A stretch of 11,255 bases of DNA from an uncultured Lachnospiraceae bacterium (GTDB lineage: Bacteria; Bacillota; Clostridia; Lachnospirales; Lachnospiraceae), in the NCBI GenBank assembly GCA_900544445.1, contig UQVK01000115.1, positions 1 to 11,255 of the forward strand. The letters are read 5' to 3'. A program made the translations under genes and the position numbers. This document shows, piece by piece, positions 1 to 7,051 of this stretch (the first letter of the stretch is position 1; the number at the start of each line of letters is the position of its first letter). Below the pieces are notes generated by a model. That model was given only the letters and a program-made list of their open reading frames with translations. It was not told where the DNA came from and searched no databases.

Positions 1-110
1 TCGGACGTCTGATTCAGCTTCTGATTCAAAATTCCCGTTCTGATGAAATCAGCAGAGCGGTAACAGACAGGCAGTATCAGGAAGCGCTGTATCAGGAATT
101 CGGCCTGTAG
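1..110 (+). CDS. 3' end of an unidentified gene
   Basis: The frame reading through bases 3-107 is open from the window edge to a TAG at 108-110 and encodes the last 35 residues of a protein ending in QEFGL. The fragment is rich in charged residues and Gln and looks helical. It has no catalytic motif, so no function can be assigned. It is called a gene because the frame stays open to the edge, the stop is followed five bases later by a strong hairpin, and the next gene converges on it from the other strand. The start and most of the gene lie outside the window. A chance open frame of this length cannot be excluded. Confidence 0.5.
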   Translation, partial: GRLIQLLIQNSRSDEISRAVTDRQYQEALYQEFGL

Positions 111-114
111 GCCA

Positions 115-139
115 GATAGGGGAAGTTCCTTCCCCTATC
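115..139. terminator. Hairpin between convergent genes, likely bidirectional terminator
   Basis: GATAGGGGAA (115-124) and TTCCCCTATC (130-139) are perfect complements. One more G-C pair inside gives an 11-base-pair stem with a 3-base loop. It sits five bases after the stop of the truncated + strand gene and about 100 bases beyond the GH31 stop on the other strand. No T-run follows on either side, so it is not a textbook intrinsic terminator, although the stem and position fit transcript ending or 3' end protection for both genes. Confidence 0.55.
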
Positions 140-236
140 CGATCATGCGATGCGCACAGCTATCGGCCGTTTGCCGGGCTTATCGCCCAAAATCCTGCGA
201 CTCTCTGAGAACGTTTTCCTTCTTTATGATAACGTG

Positions 237-2267
237 TTATTCTCCGGCCTGTTCGAATACCTCTGCGCCGTCCCGGATGAAGACCGGAATCCGGTCCACC
301 GGAGCGCTCACCCTTACGGTCTGCCCTCCGTCGTATACGGTCCCTGTCTCCCATTCCGTCCACTGCGCTCCCGCAGGAAGATAAAGTTCCCTCTCACGCG
401 CCCCGGCCGTCAGGATGGGCGCTGCCAGCAGATCATGGCCGAACAGATAGGCGTCCTCCACATCCCAGGCGGCCGCATCCTGCGGGAAATCGTAAAACAG
501 GGGCTTGATCACAGGCGTTCCCTTTTCATGGGCCTCTGCCATGGTTTTCCGGATATAGCCCTTCATGGATTCTCTCAGGCGGATGTAATATACCATCATC
601 TCCTCCATCTGAGGAGTATAGCTCCAGATCTCATTGTCCGCGCCGGACGCACAGATTCCGCCACCATAAATGGCATCCGGATTCATGGGCGCCTTATGGG
701 GATCCCGATCGCCGTGAAGGCGCATGACGGGGCAGAAGGTCCCATACTGGAACCAGCGCATCAGAAGCTCATGGAATGCGGGATCGTGGATATTTCCGCC
801 ATGGAAGCCGCCGATGTCAGCCGTCCACCAGGCAATTCCGGCCATCCCCATGTTCAGTCCGGCCACAACCTGATTTCTCAGATAGGTGAAGGTGGAAGGC
901 ACGTCGCCGGACCAGACCAGCGCGCCGTATTTCTGAGATCCGGCCCAGGCACAGCGGATCAGGTTGACTGGATTTTCCACACCCGCCTTTTTCATGCCAT
1001 CGTAAAAGGCCTTCGCGTAACCCACAGGATACTCGTTGGCGCATTCCAGAGCGGAACCGTCATAGTAGCGGTACAGATCAAAATCCGCTGCGGTGTACTC
1101 CGGCTCTGCCTCGTCCAGCCAGAACAAGGCGACGCCTTTGTCAAAATAATTTTTCTTCACCGTATTCCAGATAAATTCCTGCGCTTCCGGATTGGTGGCG
1201 TCCATGAATTCTTCCATGCCATAGCATTCCATGGTGACCGGAATACCCCGGTTTGTCCGGACCAGCAGATCCCTCTCCTTCATTTCCTGATAGTTTACGG
1301 ATTTGCGGTCAACGGTGGGCCAGACGGATACCATCAGGCGGATTCCCATCTCACCAAGCTCCCGGATCATCCCTTCCGGGTTCGGAAAATATTCCTCATC
1401 GAAGGTCCAGTCTCCCTGATGGGGCCAGTGGAAGAAATCCAGCACGATCACGCTTAAGGGGATTCCTCTTCTATGGTACTCCCGCGCCACAGACAGGATT
1501 TCCTCCTGGGTCTGATAACGAAGCTTGCACTGCCAGAAGCCCATGGCAAACTCAGGCATCATGGGAACCCTTCCCGTGACGGCCGTATAATTTTCCACAA
1601 TCTCTGCCGGCGTATCTCCCGCTGTGATCCAGTAATCGATCTGCTTTGAAGACTGTACGGAAAATTCCGTCCGGTTCTTTCCAAAGAATGCCTGTCCAAC
1701 GGCCGGATTGTTCCAGAGCAGCCCGTATCCCCTGTCGGAAACCATGAACGGAACGGAAGCCTGGGTGTTTTTCTGCTCCATATCCAGCGTACAGCCCTTC
1801 AGATTCAAATAGGGCTGCTGGTACTGTCCCATGCCGTAGATCCGCTCCCTGTCGTCCGCTTCAAAGCGCAGGTGAAGCTCATAATTATCCCCTCCCACGT
1901 TCCGGTACTGCCTTCCGGTCATGCGGACCATGGTGATCTGATCCAGATCCTTCCAGCCTTCTGTCCCGTAATCCCAGGAGCGGTAATACTCCCTCAAAAG
2001 CTCCTTTCCGTCCTGATTCAGGAAATGCATTTTCCCGAAATCAGTGATCACCGCCCGGATTTTTCCGTTTGATACCTCCGCGTGATCCTCGAAAACCTCA
2101 ATCCTTCCCTCCACATGGGCCGGTTCGGAAAGCGCCCAGTCCCTTCCGGTAAACTCTCTGTTTTCCGTCGCGCGGATGCGCAGTCCCTCTCCCCATGGCC
2201 TGATTTCCAGAAGCTCATGTCTTCTTCTGAAGATCAGCGCTCCGTCTTTCTGCGTGAAATACTGCAT
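237..2267 (-). CDS. Glycoside hydrolase family 31 (alpha-xylosidase or related alpha-glycosidase)
   Basis: The 676-residue protein has the GH31 layout: an N-terminal beta-sandwich (about 1-230), a catalytic TIM barrel (about 235-575) and C-terminal beta domains. GH31 enzymes are retaining and remove alpha-linked glucose, xylose or galactose from non-reducing ends. The likely nucleophile is D385 in FWLDEAEPE, and the likely acid/base is D455 in VWSGDVPSTF. The segments GFWQCKLRYQTQEEI (243-257) and DFFHWPHQGDW (277-287) resemble the branch usually annotated as alpha-xylosidase, but the substrate cannot be fixed by reading. No signal peptide is visible, so the enzyme is probably cytoplasmic and acts on imported oligosaccharides or glycosides. 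The ATG is supported by an AAGGAG at 2275-2280, seven bases upstream. It lies downstream of two oxidoreductases on the same strand, separated by 306 bases that hold terminator-like and promoter signals. The gene appears complete. Confidence 0.93.
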   Translation of the reverse strand: MQYFTQKDGALIFRRRHELLEIRPWGEGLRIRATENREFTGRDWALSEPAHVEGRIEVFEDHAEVSNGKIRAVITDFGKMHFLNQDGKELLREYYRSWDYGTEGWKDLDQITMVRMTGRQYRNVGGDNYELHLRFEADDRERIYGMGQYQQPYLNLKGCTLDMEQKNTQASVPFMVSDRGYGLLWNNPAVGQAFFGKNRTEFSVQSSKQIDYWITAGDTPAEIVENYTAVTGRVPMMPEFAMGFWQCKLRYQTQEEILSVAREYHRRGIPLSVIVLDFFHWPHQGDWTFDEEYFPNPEGMIRELGEMGIRLMVSVWPTVDRKSVNYQEMKERDLLVRTNRGIPVTMECYGMEEFMDATNPEAQEFIWNTVKKNYFDKGVALFWLDEAEPEYTAADFDLYRYYDGSALECANEYPVGYAKAFYDGMKKAGVENPVNLIRCAWAGSQKYGALVWSGDVPSTFTYLRNQVVAGLNMGMAGIAWWTADIGGFHGGNIHDPAFHELLMRWFQYGTFCPVMRLHGDRDPHKAPMNPDAIYGGGICASGADNEIWSYTPQMEEMMVYYIRLRESMKGYIRKTMAEAHEKGTPVIKPLFYDFPQDAAAWDVEDAYLFGHDLLAAPILTAGARERELYLPAGAQWTEWETGTVYDGGQTVRVSAPVDRIPVFIRDGAEVFEQAGE

Positions 2268-2409
2268 CTGTTTTCTCCTTTCGTTTCGCCTGCCATGTCC
2301 TTATTCTCTCCCTGTTCGCCAGCCTGCCAGTGGACAGGAAGGTTATTCTGGGGATACTTCATCCTCGAATTCTTCTTGCTTTTATTTCGTCCTTATGATA
2401 CTTTACCAT

Positions 2410-2471
2410 AAAAGAAAGCGGTTTTCTACCGTACAGTCTTTATGACTCAGACGGCTTACGCGCTTTCTTTT
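2410..2471 (-). promoter_or_regulatory. Nested stem-loop in the GH31 5' leader
   Basis: The arms at 2410-2420 and 2461-2471 are perfect 11-base complements (AAAAGAAAGCG and CGCTTTCTTTT). The 40-base interior holds further nested complements on the minus strand: CCGT with ACGG, and AGTC with GACT around a small loop. From the promoter proposed at 2483-2511, transcription would begin near 2476, which places this structure at the extreme 5' end of an untranslated leader of about 210 bases. The 3' arm is U-rich, so the element could act as an attenuator, a 5' stabilising stem-loop, or a second terminator for upstream transcripts. It matches no riboswitch class that I recognise. Confidence 0.45.
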
Positions 2472-2482
2472 TTTCCGTCATT

Positions 2483-2511
2483 ATCATATAAAACAAGTAC
2501 AGTCTGATCAA
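2483..2511 (-). promoter_or_regulatory. Candidate sigma-A promoter for GH31
   Basis: On the minus strand, TTGATC (2506-2511) and TATGAT (2483-2488) are separated by exactly 17 bases. They match the sigma-A consensus at 4 of 6 and 5 of 6 positions. The -35 overlaps the 3' arm of the terminator-like repeat at 2499-2540. This suggests that the glycosidase can be expressed independently of the two oxidoreductase genes. It is a sequence match only. Confidence 0.5.
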
Positions 2512-2540
2512 CTACAGATTCCCGTAATCAATCAGACTGT
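2499..2540 (-). terminator. Terminator-like inverted repeat after the oxidoreductase gene
   Basis: ACAGTCTGAT (2499-2508) and ATCAGACTGT (2531-2540) are perfect 10-base complements with a 22-base loop. On the minus strand the repeat starts 33 bases after the oxidoreductase stop, and a T-rich stretch (ACTTGTTTT) follows the 3' arm. It may end the two-gene oxidoreductase transcript or reduce read-through into GH31. Its 5' arm is nearly identical to that of the terminator after the aldo/keto reductase gene. Confidence 0.5.
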
Positions 2541-2573
2541 CCCTCTTATCATCCGGCTATTTCAAAAACTTAT

Positions 2574-3746
2574 TTACTTCTTTTCCCCATAATTCCCCAG
2601 GCTGAAGCCTTCCTCGGCAAAGTTTTCCACCGAGGCCTTTTTCTCATGGAAATGAACCGCATGCTTCAGAATCCCCTGGAAGGTATAATAATCGTCCTCC
2701 TTTGTAATCGGCAGGCTCACAATGCTCCGCGTGCAGCCCGCCTTGTAAATGGCGCTGATCAACTCCACCGTCTTTCTTCCGTCTTCTTCGGTGATCATGG
2801 GCCGCCTTCCCTCTTCCAGGGCGCTCAGCACATCGTCGATTTCGCCGGTATGTCCCTCATATTTCAGATCAGGAAGGGATTCGTAAAAGGCGTTCAGGCG
2901 GTCGATCAGTTCCTGATTTCCTCCGGGCCGGAAGAAACCGTTCGCCTGTCCCACCTCGGCCTTCACATCCCACGGCGCGGAGATCTTCGCGTCCGCACAC
3001 TGGAGCACGATTCCCTGCTCTTCCCCATGGTGGATCACGGAGCTGGTCACCTCCGCCAGGCTTCCGTCCGCGTACCGCATACAGGCCACGGAAAGGTCCT
3101 CCACCTCGGAATTGTCGTGCATCACATTGGTGAGCATGGCGGTCACCTCATCCGGCAGAGTCCCCTTGATCCAGTTCAGCATGTCGATGTGATGCACCGC
3201 ATGGTTCAGGGTGGGACCGCCGCCCTCTTTTTCCCAGGTACCACGCCACCAGAGGTCATAATAGCAATGCGCTCTCCACCACAGGGAATTGACCTGCGCG
3301 AAGCAGACTTTTCCAGCCAGGCCGCTGTCCACGGTCTGCTTCAGCTTATAAATGGAATTGCGGAACCGGTTCTGGGCAATGCAGGCCATGGTAACCCCGT
3401 TTCTCTTCTCCGCCTCCAGCATGGCGTCGCACTCCTCCAGACAGGTCGCCATGGGCTTTTCCACCACCGTGTTCATCCCCGCATCCATGGCGTGAATCGC
3501 GATCTGTGCATGCACATAGGGCGGCGTGCATACGTGCACCAGATCGATTTTCAGGCCGGAGGCGAGCATTTTCTCATGGTCGTCAAAAACCGGACAGTCC
3601 AGCCCGTATTTCTGTTTCATTTTCTCCGCCTTTTCCGGATAGATGTCGCAGAGCGCTGCGATCCTGCATCTGTCCGGAAAGGCCAGAAGCCCTTCCACAT
3701 GGGAATGGGCGATATTGCCGCATCCTACTATCGCTGCCTGTATCAT
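2574..3746 (-). CDS. Gfo/Idh/MocA family NAD(P)-dependent oxidoreductase
   Basis: The 390-residue protein belongs to the family that oxidises or reduces sugar or cyclitol hydroxyls with NAD(P). It has an N-terminal Rossmann fold with the dinucleotide motif GCGNIA (8-13), then EKP (96-98), whose lysine is the usual catalytic residue. A C-terminal alpha/beta domain follows, with the typical glycine-rich and histidine/aspartate segment GGGPTLNHAVHHID (175-188). An upstream in-frame ATG at 3758 would add four residues, but the GGAGG lies between the two ATGs and is correctly spaced only for 3746, where the protein begins right before the first beta strand. It starts 31 bases after the stop of the preceding oxidoreductase and is surely co-transcribed with it. 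The substrate is unknown. Context with GH31 and an AraC regulator points to a sugar or glycoside. Confidence 0.9.
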   Translation of the reverse strand: MIQAAIVGCGNIAHSHVEGLLAFPDRCRIAALCDIYPEKAEKMKQKYGLDCPVFDDHEKMLASGLKIDLVHVCTPPYVHAQIAIHAMDAGMNTVVEKPMATCLEECDAMLEAEKRNGVTMACIAQNRFRNSIYKLKQTVDSGLAGKVCFAQVNSLWWRAHCYYDLWWRGTWEKEGGGPTLNHAVHHIDMLNWIKGTLPDEVTAMLTNVMHDNSEVEDLSVACMRYADGSLAEVTSSVIHHGEEQGIVLQCADAKISAPWDVKAEVGQANGFFRPGGNQELIDRLNAFYESLPDLKYEGHTGEIDDVLSALEEGRRPMITEEDGRKTVELISAIYKAGCTRSIVSLPITKEDDYYTFQGILKHAVHFHEKKASVENFAEEGFSLGNYGEKK

Positions 3747-3777
3747 CTTTACCTCCATTCCGAATCATCCTCTTCCT

Positions 3778-4866
3778 CTATTTTTCCGTCGTCAGATTGA
3801 CCGCCTGCAGCTCTGCCCTGACGCACAGCTCGGCCGCCTTAAAGGCGAGCTCCTGCGTCATGGCGTTTTCCGTCCGGTTGATGCAGTCCAGAATGAGCTG
3901 TCCGAAGAAGGGATAGCCTACCTTTCCCGCCACCTCAAAATGCTGCTCTCCGTCCTGATTGACCAGGAAAACGTGATCCCCCGTACCGTCGCCGGTTCCC
4001 ACATTGACATACTTGCGCAGCTCGATGTAACCTTCCGTTCCCAGAATGAAGGTTCTTCCGTCTCCCCAGGTGGAAAGCCCGTCCGGCGTAAACCAGTCCA
4101 CGCGGAAATGCTGGGTCGTCCCGTTGTCCCCCACAAGGACCGCGTCCCCGAAATCCTCCAGCTCCGGATAGTCGGGATGGCCGTAGTTTCCCACCTGGCT
4201 GTACTTCACCTGCGCGTCCGTCGCACCGCAGTAATAGAGAAACTGCTCGATCTGATGGCTTCCGATATCGCAGAGGATTCCGCCGTATTTCTCCTTTTCA
4301 AAGAACCAGTCCGGGCGGCTCTTCGGATCTCCCACCCGGTGCGGTCCGAAACCGTCCACATGGATGGGCTTTCCGATGGCTCCCTTTTCGATCAGCTCTC
4401 CCGCGAAAACGGCCGCCTCCACATGGATACGCTCGCTGTAATAGACCATGTATTTCCTGCCCGTTTTTCTTACCATTTCCCTGGCCGCTTCCAGCTGTTC
4501 CAGTGTGGTAAGGGGCGCCTTATCCGTAAAATAGTCCTTGCCTGCCGCCATCACCCGAAGCCCCAGAGCGCACCTCTCGCTTGTCACCGCCGCGCCGCAC
4601 ACCAGCTTCACCTCCGGGTCGGAGAGAACCTCTTCCTCGCTCGCCGCTGCTTTTGCGGTGGGAAAGCTTTTCTGAAAAGCCTTCACCTTCTCCGGGTCCG
4701 GATCATAGACCCACTTCACAACCGCGCCCGCCTCCGTCAGACCGTTGCACATTCCATAGATATGCCCGTGATCCAGCGCCACGGCTGCAATCTGAAATTC
4801 TCCAGGGCCAACCACCGGGGAGGGCTTTCCCTTCGGCGCATAGTTCATTCCATCCTTCTTTTCCAT
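3778..4866 (-). CDS. Atypical Gfo/Idh/MocA family oxidoreductase
   Basis: The 362-residue protein is the first gene of the minus-strand operon. The fold is recognisable as Gfo/Idh/MocA: beta-alpha-beta start at about 25-55, TDKAPL at 114-119 where most members have EKP, and GGILCDIGSHQIEQ (195-208), whose D200 and H204 fit the C-terminal substrate-site histidine motif. The nucleotide-binding loop is unusual. Where GxGxxG is expected it reads LDHGHIYGM (31-39), as in a divergent branch of the family. A frame extending to 4926 exists, but an AAAGGAG sits just upstream of 4866 and the extension is Lys/Arg-rich without family similarity, so 4866 is preferred. Two distinct oxidoreductases in tandem suggest a paired oxidation and reduction on one sugar. 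The exact reaction cannot be read from sequence. Confidence 0.85.
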   Translation of the reverse strand: MEKKDGMNYAPKGKPSPVVGPGEFQIAAVALDHGHIYGMCNGLTEAGAVVKWVYDPDPEKVKAFQKSFPTAKAAASEEEVLSDPEVKLVCGAAVTSERCALGLRVMAAGKDYFTDKAPLTTLEQLEAAREMVRKTGRKYMVYYSERIHVEAAVFAGELIEKGAIGKPIHVDGFGPHRVGDPKSRPDWFFEKEKYGGILCDIGSHQIEQFLYYCGATDAQVKYSQVGNYGHPDYPELEDFGDAVLVGDNGTTQHFRVDWFTPDGLSTWGDGRTFILGTEGYIELRKYVNVGTGDGTGDHVFLVNQDGEQHFEVAGKVGYPFFGQLILDCINRTENAMTQELAFKAAELCVRAELQAVNLTTEK

Positions 4867-4930
4867 ATTTATCTCCTTTCCACCCTTTTTCTGCCGTTTC
4901 TTCAGGCTGGTTACAGCATAACACATCCGC

Positions 4931-4973
4931 AGGCGCAGCGCCTACGCATGATACAACCTGTACTTTGCGCAAA
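4931..4973. promoter_or_regulatory. Two GCGC-centred palindromes in the divergent promoter region
   Basis: AGGCGC-A-GCGCCT (4931-4943) and TTTGCGCAAA (4964-4973) are perfect dyads. Their centres are about 31 bases apart, close to three helical turns. They lie between the start of the oxidoreductase operon and the AraC gene, where the operon promoter must be. The only -10-like hexamer on the minus strand between them is TATCAT (4948-4953), without a good -35, as is common for activator-dependent promoters. They are candidate operators, and the binding protein is unknown. Confidence 0.35.
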
Positions 4974-4987
4974 ACGACTTTTTAACA

Positions 4988-5016
4988 TGGTCAAAACAGG
5001 AGTTTTATTGTAGAAT
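4988..5016 (+). promoter_or_regulatory. Candidate promoter of the AraC-type regulator
   Basis: TGGTCA (4988-4993) and TAGAAT (5011-5016) are separated by 17 bases and match the sigma-A hexamers at 4 of 6 and 5 of 6 positions. The transcript would have a leader of about 65 bases containing the GAAAC-AGC-GTTTC dyad (5031-5043) and a pair of direct repeats near the start codon. Confidence 0.4.
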
Positions 5017-5055
5017 AAAGGATGATTCGTGAAACAGCGTTTCGTACATACCAAA

Positions 5056-5086
5056 AACTGCCGCCGTTACAGGGAGAACTGCCGCC
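5056..5086 (+). repeat. 10-base direct repeat, 21 bases apart, at the AraC start codon
   Basis: AACTGCCGCC occurs at 5056-5065 and again at 5077-5086, directly before the ATG. The start-to-start distance is exactly 21 bases, the two-turn spacing known for tandem AraC half-sites. The ribosome binding site GGGAG (5072-5076) lies between the copies. The geometry would suit autoregulation. Confidence 0.45.
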
Positions 5087-5956
5087 ATGAATGAAATCCA
5101 CCGGAAAATCCTGAGCATCCTGGACCGCGATGTCATATGTGAATTGAAAAATGCCGAAAATCATATCCCGGAATCCCTGCTTTTCCACAACCACGACGGC
5201 TGTGAAATCTACCTGTTCCTGAACGGCGATGTAAACTATTATACGGAAAGCAACGGCAAAAAACTGGAGCGGGGGGATCTGATCCTGACCAGGGCCTACG
5301 CGTTCCACGGGTCCGTCCTTGTCAGTCCCGCCCTGCACGACCGTATTGTCATCAACATCAGGGAATCGGTTCTTTCCGGGCTTGGAAGTCCCGAAACGGA
5401 TCTCTCTGAGTGTTTTCTACGCACACCTTCCTGCGAACTGAATCTGCTCCATCTGGAGGAGGATGATATTCGGCGCTTCACAGAGCTGGCCCGGCAGCTT
5501 CAGGCTGAACTGCTGAAGCATCCTTGGGGAAGCGACGTCATGAGCCGGGCTCTTTTACAGCAGCTTCTCGTTATGATCGGCCGCCTGACCGTCATCGACC
5601 GCCCCCAGGAATATCCGGGAATCATGCCGGATTTTCTGGCGGAGACCTTTTCCTATATTGAAGACCACCTCTGTGAAGAGATCACTCTGAAGCAGCTGGC
5701 GGAGCATGTCCATCATAATGGGACCTATCTGAGCCGCTGCTTCAAGAAGCTTTCCGGCGCTTCCCTGACCCAGTATATCCTTGCCAAGAGAATAGCCCTC
5801 GCACAGAAGCTTCTGCGAGAGGGCCATTCTCCATACGATGCCTGCGAGCTGTCAGGCTTCAACAATTATTCCAATTTTTCCCGCTCCTTTTCCAGACAGG
5901 CGGGGTGTTCGCCGAGGGAGTATCAAAAGGCTGTGAGCGGGCTGTGGAAGAAATGA
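5087..5956 (+). CDS. AraC family transcriptional regulator
   Basis: The 289-residue protein has a cupin-like N-terminal sensing domain (about 20-100). It includes the cluster HNHDGCE (34-40), a conserved GD pair in ERGDLIL (61-67) and H74. The C-terminal DNA-binding domain (about 185-284) has two helix-turn-helix units: the first around 199-220 (TLKQLAEHVHHNGTYLSRCF) and the second around 248-270, including SGFNNYSNFSRSF. This arrangement is typical of regulators that bind a sugar and activate neighbouring catabolic genes. It is divergent from the oxidoreductase-GH31 cluster, with 220 bases between the starts, so that cluster is the obvious target. GGGAG lies ten bases before the ATG. It ends 37 bases before the convergent nuclease gene, with no clear terminator in the gap. 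Confidence 0.95.
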   Translation: MNEIHRKILSILDRDVICELKNAENHIPESLLFHNHDGCEIYLFLNGDVNYYTESNGKKLERGDLILTRAYAFHGSVLVSPALHDRIVINIRESVLSGLGSPETDLSECFLRTPSCELNLLHLEEDDIRRFTELARQLQAELLKHPWGSDVMSRALLQQLLVMIGRLTVIDRPQEYPGIMPDFLAETFSYIEDHLCEEITLKQLAEHVHHNGTYLSRCFKKLSGASLTQYILAKRIALAQKLLREGHSPYDACELSGFNNYSNFSRSFSRQAGCSPREYQKAVSGLWKK

Positions 5957-5993
5957 AGGAATTCACATTATATTCCAACAGGCAGCGCTTCCG

Positions 5994-7034
5994 TTATTCT
6001 TTCATCATGCTTTCATTAGATTCAAAAATCTTTAGCATTTCCGCAATTGCTTCCGGTTCCGGAAGCAATTCCTTCATATCTCCAGGCAAAGAATTACATA
6101 TCTGATATGTTGCTACTCCAATTGGTGCATTTATTCGCTTCAAGGCATATTCTACATATGTTTTATCCTTTGATTTACAAATGATTATCCCTATAGACGG
6201 ATTTTCTTCTTTTAGTTTCACTTGTTCGTCAAGAGCAGTTAAATAAAACTGCATTTGCCCGGCATATTCTGCTTCAAATTCACCAATCTTCAGGTCTATT
6301 GCCACAAGGCAACGTAATCTTCTATGAAACAAAAGTAAATCAATATAAATATCCCTCTTTCCCACCATCATATGATATTGATTACCGATAAAAGCAAAAT
6401 CTCCTCCCATTTCAATGAGAAATGCTCTGATGTTATTTATTAACTGCATCTCCAGTTCATGTTCTGAATATTCAGGAGATAATTCTGCGAAATCAAATAT
6501 ATATTCGTCTTTCACAGCCAGTTTTGCCTGAACTTTATATTCTTCTCTCACTGTTAAATCAAAATTTGTTTGATTCAATAAATATTTTTCATAAGTCTTA
6601 GCTTCAATAAAGTTGGTTAAAAGCCTTTTGGTCCATCCATATCTTCTGGTCATTTGCAAATAAAACTCTCTTTGCAGATCATCTTTGCACTTTTCCATAA
6701 TTACAATATTATTACTCCAGCTGATTTCTCGCACCAATGGTGCGAGTTTTTCTGAGTTTCTATAACTCAGGTAAAAATTACGCATTCTCCACAAATTTGC
6801 GGCCGAATACCCTTTCGCACCCGGAAATTCTTTCTGCAGTTCACCGGACAGCACCTGAACAATAGACTTTCCCCATCCTTTTTCTTCCTGCTGCCTGCAT
6901 ATTTCTTTTCCGATCTCCCAATACAAATTTATCGTTTCCGAATTCAGCATTCGAAGTGTATGATATTGTTTTTTATGAATCAGCTCTTTAATTTCTTCAA
7001 CAAAAATTTCATATTCCGATATAGCCGTATTCAT
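5994..7034 (-). CDS. YhcG/DUF1016-type PD-(D/E)XK nuclease
   Basis: The 346-residue protein matches the two-domain YhcG family. An N-terminal DUF1016 helical domain (about 5-160) contains the characteristic SWSNNIVIM and the REFYLQMT...YGWTKRLL stretches. A C-terminal PD-(D/E)XK nuclease domain (about 175-335) has D232 in YIDLLLFHRRLRC, the D-x-K pair D247 and K249 in AIDLKIGEF, and Q260. All active-site positions seem intact. The family is a predicted DNA nuclease, often seen beside restriction-modification or mobile genes, and its cellular role is poorly defined. GGAGG (7044-7048) lies nine bases before the ATG, with a hairpin immediately upstream of it. The gene is much more AT-rich than its neighbours: bases 6121-6180 contain 18 G/C of 60, against 38 of 60 at 9601-9660. 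Its codons also form three perfect hairpins. Horizontal acquisition is likely. Confidence 0.9.
   Translation of the reverse strand: MNTAISEYEIFVEEIKELIHKKQYHTLRMLNSETINLYWEIGKEICRQQEEKGWGKSIVQVLSGELQKEFPGAKGYSAANLWRMRNFYLSYRNSEKLAPLVREISWSNNIVIMEKCKDDLQREFYLQMTRRYGWTKRLLTNFIEAKTYEKYLLNQTNFDLTVREEYKVQAKLAVKDEYIFDFAELSPEYSEHELEMQLINNIRAFLIEMGGDFAFIGNQYHMMVGKRDIYIDLLLFHRRLRCLVAIDLKIGEFEAEYAGQMQFYLTALDEQVKLKEENPSIGIIICKSKDKTYVEYALKRINAPIGVATYQICNSLPGDMKELLPEPEAIAEMLKIFESNESMMKE
6045..6070. repeat. 26-base inverted repeat inside the nuclease gene
   Basis: AATTGCTTCCGG (6045-6056) and CCGGAAGCAATT (6059-6070) are perfect 12-base complements around a TT. It lies in the last 30 codons of the nuclease gene and encodes the LLPEPEAIA segment. 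No T-run follows, so a terminator role for the convergent AraC transcript is doubtful. Confidence 0.8.
6728..6746. repeat. Palindrome CTCGCACC/GGTGCGAG, copy inside the nuclease gene
   Basis: CTCGCACC (6728-6735), loop AAT, GGTGCGAG (6739-6746). The palindrome encodes LAPLVR, just before the conserved ISWSNN of the DUF1016 domain. The arms are identical to those of the palindrome upstream of the gene start. A second small hairpin follows directly (6752-6758 with 6764-6770, CTGAGTT and AACTCAG). Confidence 0.85.
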
Positions 7035-7051
7035 AAAAGCATTCCTCCATT

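Noticed and set aside
150..1457. 435-codon open frame on the + strand
   Set aside because: It lies wholly antisense to the GH31 gene, whose motifs are unmistakable. The translation is His/Gly/Arg-rich with no family resemblance and no ribosome binding site.
2646..5013. Two long + strand open frames (2646-3800 and 3643-5013)
   Set aside because: Both are antisense to the two oxidoreductase genes, overlap each other and have biased, non-protein-like composition. They are by-products of GC-rich codon third positions.
5031..5043. GAAAC-AGC-GTTTC as a catabolite-responsive (cre) site
   Set aside because: It is a dyad resembling cre, but the centre spacing and conserved CG core do not match the 14-base cre consensus well enough to call.
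4991..5338. 115-codon open frame on the - strand in the AraC region
   Set aside because: It overlaps the start of the AraC gene in antisense, has no plausible ribosome binding site and no recognised domain.
5948..5993. Terminator between the convergent AraC and nuclease genes
   Set aside because: Only a weak GGAAT/ATTCC pairing without a T-run is present in the 37-base gap.
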